NCBI GenBank assembly: GCA_002083655.1
Contig: MSXR01000006.1
Location: forward strand, 303,394 to 367,393
DNA: 64,000 nt
DNA from: Proteobacteria bacterium ST_bin14
GTDB lineage: Bacteria; Pseudomonadota; Alphaproteobacteria; Sphingomonadales; Sphingomonadaceae
Reading direction: 5' to 3'
Below are positions 42,398-51,297 of this stretch, piece after piece. The notes beneath the pieces are model-generated. The model made no database searches. It was not told where the DNA came from and worked only from the letters and a program-made list of their open reading frames with translations. Each line of letters begins with the position of its first letter. Position 1 is the first letter of the stretch. The position numbers and the translations under genes were made by a program.

Positions 42398-44677
42398 TCA
42401 CCCAATCGCCACAAAGCTGTCCATTACGCGCTTGCGCCCCGCTGTCTCGAACTCGATCTCGAGCTTGTTGCCCTCGATTTCGACAATCGCGCCATAGCCG
42501 AACTTTTGGTGAAAGACGCGCATCCCTAGCGAAACGTCACTCCGCCCCTTGTTGCCGATGCTGACCGCGCTGGCCCTCGCTTCCACAACGCGCGCGGGTT
42601 CGCGGACAAAGCTGGATCCCGTGCCTGCTGCGCGTTGCCACCCCGGCCCACGCCCCGTGCCGCGCGCGACATCAGCAAAGGGATCGGCGCGCTCGGACCA
42701 GTTGGCGCGCCACAGGCTTTCGCCGCCGACCATGCTGGTTTCGCTGTCAATATGTGCAGCGGGCAGCTCGCCGACGAACCGGCTGGGGATGCTTGACGTC
42801 CATTGCCCGTAAATGCGGCGGTTGGCGGCATGAAGGATGATCGCGCGCCGGCGCGCCCGCGTGATCGCGACATAGGCGAGGCGGCGTTCCTCCTCCAGCG
42901 ATGCATTGCCGCCCTCATCAATCGCGCGCTGCGACGGGAGCAGCCCTTCTTCCCAGCCGACCAAAAAGACCGTGTCGTACTCAAGCCCTTTGGCGGCATG
43001 GATCGTCATGATCGTCACCTTGGCCTCTTCGGCCTGCGCTTCATTGTCCATGACGAGGCTGACATGTTCGAGGAACGCGCCGAGCGTTTCATATTCCTCC
43101 ATCGCGCGAACCAGTTCGGACAGGTTTTCCAGGCGCCCCGACGCTTCGGTTGATTTTTCGGCCTGAAGCACGGCGGTGTAACCGCTTTCATCAAGGATTT
43201 GCCGGGCGAGTTCGGGGTGCGGTAAATCCGCTGCCATTTGCCGCCAGCGGGCCAGATCAATGACGAAATTGCCAAGCGACCGGCGCGCCTGCGGTGTAAG
43301 CTCGTCGGTGTCCAGGATGCGCGCGGCGGCGATGCTGAGCGGCACCCCCTCCGCCCGCGCGAGTTGATGCACGCGCTGCACCGCTTTGTCGCCCAGGCCG
43401 CGCTTGGGCACGTTGACGATCCGTTCAAACGCCAGATCATCGGCGGGTTGGCTGACGATGCGCAGATAGGCGAGGGCATCGCGAATTTCGGCACGTTCGT
43501 AGAAACGGAAACCGCCGACGATCCGGTACGGCATGCCGATTGCGATGAACCGGTCTTCAAACTCGCGGGTCTGGTGCTGTGCGCGGACCAGAATGGCGAC
43601 ATGGTCGAGAGATTTGCCGCCCCGTTGGGCACTCTCGATTTCCTCTCCCACGCGGCGCGCCTCTTCCGGGCCATCCCACACGCCGAGCACTTTCACCTTT
43701 TCGCCCTGCTGCTCGTCGGTCCACAATGTCTTGCCCAGCCGCCCGCTGTTATTCGCGATCACGCCGGAAGCTGCCGCCAGAATATGCGGCGTACTGCGGT
43801 AGTTTTGTTCGAGCTTGATCACCTTTGCGCCCGGAAAATCCTTTTCGAACTTCAAGATATTTTCCACCTGCGCGCCGCGCCATGAATAGATCGACTGGTC
43901 GTCATCGCCCACGCAGCAAATGTTCTTGCGCTCCTGTGCCAGCAGTCGAAGCCACAGATATTGGACGCTGTTGGTATCCTGATACTCGTCAACCATGATG
44001 TAGCGGAACCGCTTCTGATAAGCGCTGAGCACCTCGCGATCACGCTTCAGGATCGTCAGGACGTGGAGCAGAAGATCGCCAAAATCGCAGGCATTGAGCG
44101 CGATCAGCCGTGCCTGATAGGCAGTGTACATCTCTTTGCCGCGGCCGTTGGCAAAGGCTTCGCTTTCGCCCGCATCGATATCCTGCGGCGTCAGCCCTTT
44201 GTTCTTCCAGCCATCGATAATTCCACCAAGCTGGCGCGCCGGCCAGCGTTTCTCATCGATGTCGGCTGCGATGATCAGCTGTTTCATCAGCCGCAATTGA
44301 TCGTCGGTATCCAAAATCGTGAAGTTTGGATGCAGCCCGACCAGTTCGGCATGGCGGCGCAGCATTTTTGCGCCGATTGCGTGGAAGGTGCCCAGCCACG
44401 GCATCCCCTCCACCACATCGCCGACGATCGCGTGGACGCGGTGACGCATCTCCCGCGCGGCCTTGTTGGTGAACGTGACGGACAGGATTTCCGATGGATA
44501 GGCTTTGCGCGTGTAGATCAAATGCGCGAGTCGCGCCGTCAACGCTGCCGTCTTGCCCGTGCCAGCACCCGCCAGCACCAGTACGGGGCCATCGGTCGTC
44601 AGCACGGCTTCACGCTGCGGCGCATTCAGCGTGCGCAGATAGGGCGGATCTTGGGGGCTGGGGGCGGGCAGGGTCAT
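42398..44677 (-). CDS. uvrD: UvrD/PcrA-type superfamily I DNA helicase
   Basis: A 759-residue 3'-5' helicase of nucleotide-excision and mismatch repair. Motifs in order: Q motif LNAPQREAV, Walker A AGAGTGKTAAL, DEYQDTN, GDDDQSIYSWRGA, QNYRST, TIHAAKGLEYDTVFLVGWEEGLLP and VAITRARR. The C-terminus ends in a PcrA-like Tudor-type segment (GMRVFHQKFGYGAIVEIEGNKLEIEF) that in PcrA contacts RNA polymerase. ATG 44677 is preferred; a GAAC-N7-GAAC LexA-type box lies five bases upstream, supporting SOS control. Confidence 0.96.
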   Translation of the reverse strand: MTLPAPSPQDPPYLRTLNAPQREAVLTTDGPVLVLAGAGTGKTAALTARLAHLIYTRKAYPSEILSVTFTNKAAREMRHRVHAIVGDVVEGMPWLGTFHAIGAKMLRRHAELVGLHPNFTILDTDDQLRLMKQLIIAADIDEKRWPARQLGGIIDGWKNKGLTPQDIDAGESEAFANGRGKEMYTAYQARLIALNACDFGDLLLHVLTILKRDREVLSAYQKRFRYIMVDEYQDTNSVQYLWLRLLAQERKNICCVGDDDQSIYSWRGAQVENILKFEKDFPGAKVIKLEQNYRSTPHILAAASGVIANNSGRLGKTLWTDEQQGEKVKVLGVWDGPEEARRVGEEIESAQRGGKSLDHVAILVRAQHQTREFEDRFIAIGMPYRIVGGFRFYERAEIRDALAYLRIVSQPADDLAFERIVNVPKRGLGDKAVQRVHQLARAEGVPLSIAAARILDTDELTPQARRSLGNFVIDLARWRQMAADLPHPELARQILDESGYTAVLQAEKSTEASGRLENLSELVRAMEEYETLGAFLEHVSLVMDNEAQAEEAKVTIMTIHAAKGLEYDTVFLVGWEEGLLPSQRAIDEGGNASLEEERRLAYVAITRARRRAIILHAANRRIYGQWTSSIPSRFVGELPAAHIDSETSMVGGESLWRANWSERADPFADVARGTGRGPGWQRAAGTGSSFVREPARVVEARASAVSIGNKGRSDVSLGMRVFHQKFGYGAIVEIEGNKLEIEFETAGRKRVMDSFVAIG

Positions 44678-44681
44678 CAGT

Positions 44682-44696
44682 GAACAGGTAGGGAAC
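44682..44696. promoter_or_regulatory. Candidate LexA (SOS) box before uvrD
   Basis: GAACAGGTAGGGAAC is an exact direct repeat with 7-bp spacing, reading GTTC-N7-GTTC in the direction of uvrD. It ends five bases from the ATG, so LexA would block transcription at or near the start site. uvrD is SOS-induced in other bacteria, which supports the call. It also lies 80 bp before the divergent NTF2-like gene. Confidence 0.65.
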
Positions 44697-44775
44697 GTGG
44701 GCAAAAGGGGCAAGCGCGCTTGTGCTGTCGGTTAGAGGTGATAGCGTTATCAGCAATCAATCAGGAGGAATCGCG

Positions 44776-45156
44776 ATGGCGGTAGCAATTGAACACTGGC
44801 ACGCGCTGATGGACGCTCGCGATCCGGGTGGGCTTGATGATTTGATTGCCGAAGATTGCGTGTTCCGGTCGCCCGCCGTGCACACGCCGCAAATTGGCAA
44901 GGCAATCACGATCAAATATCTGACAGCTGCACAAAAGGTGTTGGGGGTGCCCAGCTTTCGGTATGTCGAGGAATGGGTGGGGCCGAATTCTGCCGTGCTG
45001 GAATTTGAGCTTGATTTGGACGGTATCCAGGTAAACGGCGTCGACATCATCCATTGGAATGATGCCGACAAGATCATCAGCTTTCGCGTCATGATCCGCC
45101 CGGTAAAGGGACTGCAGGCAGTGATGCCGGCAATGGCCGCCGTTCTGGCGAGCTGA
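44776..45156 (+). CDS. Nuclear transport factor 2-like (SnoaL-type) protein
   Basis: A 126-residue single-domain protein of the NTF2-like superfamily. The pattern of an N-terminal helix (IEHWHALMDARDPGGLDDLIAEDCVFRSP) and later strands (VDIIHWNDADKIISFRVMIRPVKGL) fits a SnoaL-like fold with a ligand pocket. The function is unknown; members are isomerases, hydratases or binding proteins. A strong ribosome-binding site, AGGAGG at 44763-44768, sets the start at ATG 44776 rather than 44722. Confidence 0.85.
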   Translation: MAVAIEHWHALMDARDPGGLDDLIAEDCVFRSPAVHTPQIGKAITIKYLTAAQKVLGVPSFRYVEEWVGPNSAVLEFELDLDGIQVNGVDIIHWNDADKIISFRVMIRPVKGLQAVMPAMAAVLAS

Positions 45157-45181
45157 TTGGCCATATGATTGGGCTTGATTA

Positions 45182-45205
45182 GGCGCGATGCGCCGTTATC
45201 CGGCG
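45182..45205. promoter_or_regulatory. Two overlapping, mutually exclusive hairpins upstream of PiT
   Basis: GGCGC-GAT-GCGCC (45182-45194) and CGCCG-TTATC-CGGCG (45191-45205) share bases 45191-45194, so only one can form at a time. They lie between the NTF2-like gene and the Pho box. No T-run follows either, so neither is a standard terminator. Confidence 0.35.
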
Positions 45206-45208
45206 TGA

Positions 45209-45226
45209 CTGTCATCCATCTGACAC
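45209..45226 (+). promoter_or_regulatory. Pho box (PhoB-binding site) upstream of PiT
   Basis: CTGTCAT (45209-45215), a 4-bp spacer CCAT and CTGACAC (45220-45226) reproduce the two 7-bp direct repeats, 11 bp apart, of the PhoB consensus CTGTCAT-N4-CTGTCAT, with two mismatches in the second copy. It ends 23 bp before the phosphate transporter start. The gene's function makes phosphate-starvation control likely. Confidence 0.7.
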
Positions 45227-45249
45227 ACTAGCACGTCACCAGAGCGATT

Positions 45250-46905
45250 ATGGCCACGCAAATGTTCTCATCGGGCGGCTTTCCCGAACCGACCCAGGCC
45301 GATCGCCCAGCGCTCGATGGCCCTGTGAATCCAATTGGCCGATGGCTTTTTATCCTGACGATCATCGGCGGGCTCGGTTTTGCCGGATACAGCATTGCGA
45401 CAGAAACAGCGCAAGTGGGCGAAACGCTTGCCCTGGTGACAATTCTGTTGCTGGGCGGTGCGCTGCTGATTGCGCTTGGCTTTGAATTTGTGAACGGGTT
45501 TCACGATACCGCAAATGCGGTGGCGACGGTGATTTACACCAATTCGATGCCCGCGCAGGTCGCCGTTGTCTGGTCGGGCTTTTTCAATCTGCTGGGCGTG
45601 CTTTTATCCAGCGGCGCTGTTGCCTATTCAATTGTTGCGTTGTTGCCGGTCGAATTGATCCTGAACGTTGGCAGCGATGCCGGTTTTGCGATGATCTTTG
45701 CGTTGCTGCTGGCAGCGATCCTATGGAACCTGGCAACCTGGTATGTCGGGCTGCCCAATTCATCTAGCCATGCGCTGATCGGGTCGATTCTGGGCGTGGG
45801 CTTTGCCAACCAGTTGCTGTCATCGGGCACTGGCGGCACATCCGGCGTTGATTGGAGCCAAGCGCAAAAGGTGCTGACGGGGCTGGCGATTGCGCCGGTA
45901 ATTGGCTTTTTCGGGGCGATGGCGCTGTTGTTTGCGATGAAACTCGTGCTGCGCAATCCAAAGCTTTACGCCAAGCCCGCCACAAACGAGCCACCACCAC
46001 GTGGCATTCGCGCCTTGCTGATCTTTACCTGTACTGCTGTGTCTTTCGCCCATGGCGGCAATGACGGGCAAAAAGGCATGGGGCTGATCATGCTGATCCT
46101 GATCGGCTGTGCGCCCACTGCCTATGCGCTCAATCGAGGGCTGCCGAGTGAATCGGTGCCAGCATTTGTCCAGCAGGCAAACCGCGCCGCTGATGTGTTC
46201 GGCACCAAAGCCGGGACCGCGACCGTCAATGCCGCGACGGCGCGCAACGTGCTGGCGAGCGCGCTCAAGACAAAATCGGCCAACGATCCCGTCGTTTACG
46301 CGGCGATCGGCGTGGTATCGCGCGATATCGGGGCGCAGGTCGCGCGATATGGTTCGCTTGCCAATGTGCCATCGGCGGCCATTTCGGGGTTGCGCAACGA
46401 CATGTATCTAGCGCTCGATTCGTCCAAACTCGCACTCAAGGCGAAGACGGCGTCTGCCACTTTTGTTGAGAATGAGCGCAAGGCGATCGGCGAATTCCAG
46501 CATGGCCTGGAAGACAGCACGCGCTTCATCCCGACCTGGGTGAAGGTGGCCGTGGCGATTGCGCTCGGGCTCGGCACGATGGTCGGGTGGAAGCGCATCG
46601 TGGTGACCGTCGGGGAAAAGATCGGCAAAACGCACATGACCTATGGCATGGGCGGTGCCGCCGAGTTGATGGCCGCGATGACGATCCTGCTCGCCGATCG
46701 CTTTTTCCTCGTGCCGGTGTCGACGACGCATATTCTGTCGAGCGGGGTCGCTGGGGCGACCGTGGCGAGCGGTGCCAGCTTGCAAGGCACTACGCTTCGC
46801 AACATGGCGCTCGCCTGGATATTGACGCTGCCGGCGGTGATGACGCTGGCGGGCGGGCTGTATTGGCTGTTTCTATCGGTGTTGCGCGCGATGGGCACCG
46901 CCTGA
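45250..46905 (+). CDS. pit: Low-affinity inorganic phosphate transporter, PiT family
   Basis: A 551-residue integral membrane protein that symports phosphate (as metal phosphate) with protons. Both PHO4 signatures are present: FHDTANAVATVIYTNSMP near residue 85 and FAHGGNDGQKGMGL near residue 265. Between the two membrane halves is a soluble, largely helical loop of roughly 130 residues (about 300-420), a size seen in the PitA-type branch. A Pho box 23 bp upstream suggests PhoB control. The MHS transporter follows after 51 bp. Confidence 0.95.
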   Translation: MATQMFSSGGFPEPTQADRPALDGPVNPIGRWLFILTIIGGLGFAGYSIATETAQVGETLALVTILLLGGALLIALGFEFVNGFHDTANAVATVIYTNSMPAQVAVVWSGFFNLLGVLLSSGAVAYSIVALLPVELILNVGSDAGFAMIFALLLAAILWNLATWYVGLPNSSSHALIGSILGVGFANQLLSSGTGGTSGVDWSQAQKVLTGLAIAPVIGFFGAMALLFAMKLVLRNPKLYAKPATNEPPPRGIRALLIFTCTAVSFAHGGNDGQKGMGLIMLILIGCAPTAYALNRGLPSESVPAFVQQANRAADVFGTKAGTATVNAATARNVLASALKTKSANDPVVYAAIGVVSRDIGAQVARYGSLANVPSAAISGLRNDMYLALDSSKLALKAKTASATFVENERKAIGEFQHGLEDSTRFIPTWVKVAVAIALGLGTMVGWKRIVVTVGEKIGKTHMTYGMGGAAELMAAMTILLADRFFLVPVSTTHILSSGVAGATVASGASLQGTTLRNMALAWILTLPAVMTLAGGLYWLFLSVLRAMGTA

Positions 46906-46956
46906 TCTCGGCAGGGCCAGCATCGACAAGCCGTGCAAGCCGGTTATGAAGGTCGC

Positions 46957-48255
46957 ATGACATCCGCCACCGCAGTTGCCCCGATCACTAACCCGCTTTT
47001 CGTGCAGCGTCGGGTGCTAACGGCCAGTCTGGTTGGCACCTCGATCGAATTCTATGATTTCTACATCTACGCCACCGCTGCGGCTTTGGTGTTCGGGCCA
47101 TTGTTTTTCCCGGCCGAGGATGCCGCCGCACAGTTGCTGCTGTCGTACGCCAGCTTCGGCCTGGCCTTCATTGCCCGACCGGTTGGTGCGGCGATCTTTG
47201 GCCATTTTGGGGATCGGGTGGGCCGCAAATCGACGTTGGTTGCATCGCTGTTGCTTATGGGCGGATCAACGGTGCTGATCGCTTTTCTGCCCACCTATGC
47301 GCAAATCGGCTGGGCCGCTCCGGTGATCCTTTGCCTGTTGCGGTTCGGGCAGGGGCTTGGACTGGGCGGAGAATGGGGCGGTGCATCCTTGCTGGCAGTG
47401 GAAAACGCACCGCCGGGCTGGGCTGGCCGGTTCGGTATGTTCCCGCCACTTGGCGCGCCGATTGGATTCATTGCGGCAAATGGATTCTTCCTGATTCTGG
47501 GCCTGACGATGACTGACGATCAGTTCCGGGCCTGGGGTTGGCGACTGCCGTTCCTGGCGAGCGCAGCATTGGTGTTTGTTGGGCTATGGGTGCGTCTGAA
47601 GCTGACCGAAACGCCGGCCTTTGCCGAAGCCGCAGCCCATGGCACGTTGCCCAAGGTGCCGATCGCGCACTTGTTTTTGCATGATCTGCGCAGCACGCTG
47701 GCGGGCATTTTTGGGGTGATCGCATGCTTCGCGCTATTCTATATCGCGACCGCTTTTGCGCTTGGATATGGCACCACCACGCTTGGTCATTCGCGCCAGG
47801 CATTTCTGATCGTCGAATTGCTCGCCATCCCCTTTCTGGCCGCCGGGATTATCCTGTCCTGCACATTATCAGACCGGTATGGCACTCCAGCAATGCTGCG
47901 ATGGGGCTTTGCGGGGGCTGTGGCCGCGGGGCTGGCCATGGGGCCGATGCTGGGCGCGGCCTCGCTGATCACCGTGTGGCTGTGGCTGTCGTTCGCACTG
48001 CTTGCGATGGGCTTTGCCTATGGGCCCTTGGGGGCATGGCTGCCGTCGCTGTTCGGGGCCGGGGTGCGCTATACCGGTGTGTCGCTGACCTTCAATCTAG
48101 GCGGAATCATTGGCGGCGCACTCGCCCCCATCATTGCGCAGGCGCTTGCGGCTCGGGGCGGATTGGCGCTGGTTGGCGCATATCTGGTGGTTGCAGCGGC
48201 GCTTAGCCTGGGCGGATTGATGCTGGTGCGACGCCCGCCTCAGCCCGAAATCTGA
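46957..48255 (+). CDS. MFS transporter, metabolite:H+ symporter (MHS) family
   Basis: A 432-residue transporter of the MHS branch, which includes citrate, shikimate, proline/betaine and alpha-ketoglutarate permeases. The N-terminus reads VGTSIEFYDFYIYATAAALVFGPLFFP, and the loop 2-3 motif is GDRVGRKSTL; both are diagnostic. The substrate is not determined. ATG 46957 has GAAGG a few bases upstream and is preferred over GTG 46933. Its 3' end overlaps the convergent rsmD by 16 bp. Confidence 0.9.
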   Translation: MTSATAVAPITNPLFVQRRVLTASLVGTSIEFYDFYIYATAAALVFGPLFFPAEDAAAQLLLSYASFGLAFIARPVGAAIFGHFGDRVGRKSTLVASLLLMGGSTVLIAFLPTYAQIGWAAPVILCLLRFGQGLGLGGEWGGASLLAVENAPPGWAGRFGMFPPLGAPIGFIAANGFFLILGLTMTDDQFRAWGWRLPFLASAALVFVGLWVRLKLTETPAFAEAAAHGTLPKVPIAHLFLHDLRSTLAGIFGVIACFALFYIATAFALGYGTTTLGHSRQAFLIVELLAIPFLAAGIILSCTLSDRYGTPAMLRWGFAGAVAAGLAMGPMLGAASLITVWLWLSFALLAMGFAYGPLGAWLPSLFGAGVRYTGVSLTFNLGGIIGGALAPIIAQALAARGGLALVGAYLVVAAALSLGGLMLVRRPPQPEI

Positions 48256-48782
48256 CGCAACAGCGTGATCCGCGCCTTGCCGTAATTGCGCTCGGCATCA
48301 ATCTCAAACCCTGCAACCGTCACAGGCTCGTTGAAGGCGGTTTCAATGCTGATCCAGCTTGCCGGGCTAACCCAGCCCAGCCGCGCCAGCTTGTCCAGCG
48401 CCACCGATCCCGCGCCTGATCCGTAAGGTGGGTCCATCATCACCACGTCGAGCGGGGCGGGTGCCTTGCCCAGCGACAGCACAGATATCGCGCGGACGTC
48501 AGCCGTTGCACCCAGTTTGGCTAGGTTGGCGCGCAGTGCATCGACAGCTTGGCGATCCTGTTCGACAAACAGGCACGATGCCGCGCCGCGCGACATAGCC
48601 TCCAGCCCCAGCGCGCCCGAACCCGCGAACAGATCGGCTATGGCCAGCCCATCAAAACTCCCAATCCGGCTGATCAGCATCGAAAACAGCCCTTCACGGG
48701 TGCGATCAGCCGTGGGGCGGGTAGCATCGCCCTTTGGCGCAACGATGCCGCGCCCGCGCCACTGGCCAGCAATGATTCGCAT
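48240..48782 (-). CDS. rsmD: 16S rRNA (guanine(966)-N2)-methyltransferase RsmD
   Basis: A 180-residue SAM-dependent enzyme that methylates G966 of 16S rRNA. It begins MRIIAGQWRGRGI with TRPTADRTREGLFSML, has the SAM site LFAGSGALGLEAMSRGA and the catalytic MMDPPYGSG motif. It starts 3 bp after the stop of the pseudouridine synthase gene on the same strand, so two ribosomal RNA-modifying enzymes are co-transcribed. The convergent MHS gene overlaps its last 16 bp. Confidence 0.95.
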   Translation of the reverse strand: MRIIAGQWRGRGIVAPKGDATRPTADRTREGLFSMLISRIGSFDGLAIADLFAGSGALGLEAMSRGAASCLFVEQDRQAVDALRANLAKLGATADVRAISVLSLGKAPAPLDVVMMDPPYGSGAGSVALDKLARLGWVSPASWISIETAFNEPVTVAGFEIDAERNYGKARITLLRQISG

Positions 48783-48785
48783 CGC

Positions 48786-49964
48786 TTAGCGCCTCGTCCG
48801 GGGTGGACGGGGCTTGCCCGTGCCGCCCGGTTTGGTGGGTCGGCCGCCGCGCGTATTGGTGGGTGCGCGATCCGGTGATGGTCCGCGCGGATTATCGATA
48901 AACCCGCCGTCGCGCGCGGTATCCTTGCGTCGGGGATCAGTCGCGGTGCGGCGCGCGCGTGAACTGGTTTCGCTGCGGGTATTGGCCCGCACGGGTTTGA
49001 CGGGGGTAACGCCGCCCTTTTCCTTTGCGTCATAGAAACGCTTGGGTTTGATGGCCGCAACAACGCGCGGTGCCTTCCGCGGCTCCGCCGCGTCAGGGCC
49101 GGGCTTGGGCGCGCGGGCCGGTCGATCGGTGCGCGCTGGCGCCGAAGTGCGCTCCCCCCGGCTGCGCGATGGCGGTGCCTTGGTATGTTCAGGCGGCGGG
49201 TTGCGGGTGGGATCGCGACGAAACGCGACCACATCATGCTGGCGAACCTCGCCAAATTCACCGGGGGCAAGATCACCCAGCAGGAACGGGCCATAACGGG
49301 TGCGAATCAGCCGAGATACTTTCAGCCCCAGAAATTCAAGCACGCGGCGGACTTCGCGATTTTTGCCTTCGGTCAGGATCATTTCGATCCACACATTGGC
49401 ACCGGTCCGCCGTTCCAGATTGGCGTTTATCGCGCCGTATCGCACGCCCTCTATCTCGATCCCGTGGATTAGATCCTCCAACTGGGCCTGACTTACGGTG
49501 CCATAAGCGCGCGCGCGATAGGCGCGTTCCACACCGGTTGAGGGCAGCTCAAGCTGGCGCTTTAACTCCCCGTCCGTGGTTAGCAGCAGCAATCCTTCGG
49601 TATTCAAATCAAGCCGACCGACAGGAACGAGCCGGGGCAAGTCGCTGGGTAATTTGTCATAGATGGTCGGCCGTCCGGCGGGATCGCGTTCGGTCACCAA
49701 TAGCCCGCTGGGCTTGTGGTACAAAAATAGCCGGGCGGGCGCGGGGGCTTGCACCGGATTACCGTCCACCGTCACCCCGCGCAGCGAGGTAAGGATTGTG
49801 GCAGGTGTGTCGATCACTTTGCCGTCAATTGCCACGCGGCCATCGGTGATCATGCGCTCAATCTCTCGGCGAGATGCGATGCCAGCGCGGGCAAGCAATT
49901 TGGCGATGCGGTTGCCGTCGCGTTGGACTTCAGCAGGGGGCGTTTCGGTTTTGGCTGGGGGCAT
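48786..49964 (-). CDS. rRNA pseudouridine synthase (RsuA/RluB/RluE family) with a long basic tail
   Basis: About 392 residues. An S4 RNA-binding domain (IAKLLARAGIASRREIERMI, about 17-75) is followed by the catalytic core with GRLDLNTEGLLLLTTDGEL, whose Asp is the nucleophile, and GKNREVRRVLEFLGLKV. After about residue 265 comes a low-complexity tail of about 125 residues rich in Arg, Pro and Lys, unlike the compact E. coli enzymes but frequent in Alphaproteobacteria. RluB (23S U2605) is the best guess. ATG 49964 is chosen over 50015 because the extension lacks family features. Confidence 0.9.
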   Translation of the reverse strand: MPPAKTETPPAEVQRDGNRIAKLLARAGIASRREIERMITDGRVAIDGKVIDTPATILTSLRGVTVDGNPVQAPAPARLFLYHKPSGLLVTERDPAGRPTIYDKLPSDLPRLVPVGRLDLNTEGLLLLTTDGELKRQLELPSTGVERAYRARAYGTVSQAQLEDLIHGIEIEGVRYGAINANLERRTGANVWIEMILTEGKNREVRRVLEFLGLKVSRLIRTRYGPFLLGDLAPGEFGEVRQHDVVAFRRDPTRNPPPEHTKAPPSRSRGERTSAPARTDRPARAPKPGPDAAEPRKAPRVVAAIKPKRFYDAKEKGGVTPVKPVRANTRSETSSRARRTATDPRRKDTARDGGFIDNPRGPSPDRAPTNTRGGRPTKPGGTGKPRPPRTRR

Positions 49965-50074
49965 GCCGATGGTGATACAGCTATTTAAATCGATGATGCA
50001 AAAAAATGCGCGCACCTGCGTTGTGTACTGGATAAGGGGCAGCCACGGGGTGCTTTGCCACCGGGAGGCGTAAC

Positions 50075-50509
50075 GTGGCTTTGTTCACTCGCAAAAAGCG
50101 GTTGTTCAACCGATTGCTGATCGTTGAAGATGAACCACTGGTCGCGTTCGCGACCGAATATTCTCTGCGGGACGAAGGTTTTGATGTTGTCGCTACGGTT
50201 GATCGGGTCGACGCCGCCTTGGCGTTAATCGGGGCGGGAACTGTTATCGATCTGGTGCTTGCAGATATCAGCCTGGCCGATGGCAGCGGCATTGACGTGG
50301 CCAAAGCAGCCATCGCCGCCGGTATCGTGGTGTTGTTTGTTACCGGCGATTGTCCACCCGAGGCGCAGTTGCTCGCCGATGGTTGGCTAGGCAAACCCTA
50401 TGCCCAGCGCGATCTGGCGCAGGCAATCGCGGTGATTGAGGGCGTTCGCGGCGGCGTGGTGCCGAAACGCTTGCCCCCGGGCTTCACCCTGTTCAAGACG
50501 GTTGCCTGA
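50075..50509 (+). CDS. Single-domain response regulator (CheY-like receiver)
   Basis: A 144-residue protein that is essentially one receiver domain. The acidic pocket is E18-D19-E20 (LIVEDEP), the phosphorylation site is D64 in LADISLADGSG, the switch Thr lies in LFVTGD, and the conserved lysine is in WLGKPY. With no output domain it may shuttle phosphate or bind a partner. GTG 50075 is supported by GGGAGG at 50063-50068. No kinase is adjacent; the DUF1499 gene follows after 14 bp. Confidence 0.9.
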   Translation: MALFTRKKRLFNRLLIVEDEPLVAFATEYSLRDEGFDVVATVDRVDAALALIGAGTVIDLVLADISLADGSGIDVAKAAIAAGIVVLFVTGDCPPEAQLLADGWLGKPYAQRDLAQAIAVIEGVRGGVVPKRLPPGFTLFKTVA

Positions 50510-50523
50510 CAAAAAGGATAAGT

Positions 50524-51231
50524 ATGATGTTGTCACGACGATCTTCCATCATTGCCGGTGGCACCATTGCGCTGGCAGTCCTCGTGCTGCTTGCCGGCCC
50601 ACTGACAAAATTTGGCGTGTTGCCCTGGTCAGCAGGGCTGGGGCTGTTTGCGCTTGGATCGCTGGTGGCGGCGATTGGCGGGTTGATCTGCTTGGGTATC
50701 GTGATCCGAAATCGGGGCGGTATGCTGGCATCTGGCGGGATGGTCGCGGGGCTTGCTGCTGCGGCCGTCCTTGCCAAGATCATCACCGGGGCGAGCGGCG
50801 TGCCGGAAATTCACGACATCACCACAGATACCGCCAATCCGCCGTTATTTGTATCCGTGACGCCAGCACTACGCGGCGATGGCAGCAATTCGATCACCTA
50901 TGATCCCGCAATCGCGCCAAAGCAGGCGGCAGCTTATCCGGGGGTGCGGCCCCGGACGATCACCAAATCCCCAGCCGACGTTTTCGACATTGCCACCAAG
51001 GCCGTCGTCGCACGCGGATGGACAGTCGTCGGCGCAGACAGCGCGACCGGCCGGATCGAGGCGACCGATACATCGGGCTGGTGGGGCTTTAAGGACGACG
51101 TCGTCATCCGCCTCCGCCCCGATGGCGATGGTACCCGGATCGACATCCGTTCTGTATCGCGCATTGGCCGCAGTGACATGGGCGCGAATGCAGCCCGGAT
51201 TGAGAAGCTGATGGCGGCGATCGCTGGGTAA
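50524..51231 (+). CDS. DUF1499-domain membrane protein
   Basis: A 235-residue protein with three hydrophobic helices in the first 90 residues (IAGGTIALAVLVLLAGPL, LGLFALGSLVAAIGGLICLG and GMVAGLAAAAVL). The soluble DUF1499 domain follows (about 95-235), with VPEIHDITTDTANPPLF at its start and IEATDTSGWWGFKDDVVIRLRP near its end. The function of DUF1499 is unknown. It is close behind the receiver gene and probably on the same transcript. AAAGGA precedes the ATG. Confidence 0.88.
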   Translation: MMLSRRSSIIAGGTIALAVLVLLAGPLTKFGVLPWSAGLGLFALGSLVAAIGGLICLGIVIRNRGGMLASGGMVAGLAAAAVLAKIITGASGVPEIHDITTDTANPPLFVSVTPALRGDGSNSITYDPAIAPKQAAAYPGVRPRTITKSPADVFDIATKAVVARGWTVVGADSATGRIEATDTSGWWGFKDDVVIRLRPDGDGTRIDIRSVSRIGRSDMGANAARIEKLMAAIAG

Positions 51232-51242
51232 GTGGATGAGCC

Positions 51243-51273
51243 AAGCGTTGGCCGGCGTTGCGGGGTAACGCTT
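51243..51273. terminator. Inverted repeat in a convergent gap, possible bidirectional terminator
   Basis: AAGCGTT (51243-51249) and AACGCTT (51267-51273) form a perfect 7-bp stem around a 17-base loop that contains a possible inner CCG/CGG pairing. It lies between the converging DUF1499 and oxygenase genes. There is no clear T-run, so it is a weak terminator candidate. Confidence 0.35.
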
Positions 51274-51297
51274 CCATCGACGCGAGAGGCTTGCTGC

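Noticed and set aside
43238..43885. A 215-codon open frame antisense to uvrD
   Set aside because: The helicase motifs on the other strand are unmistakable; the frame has no motif of its own.
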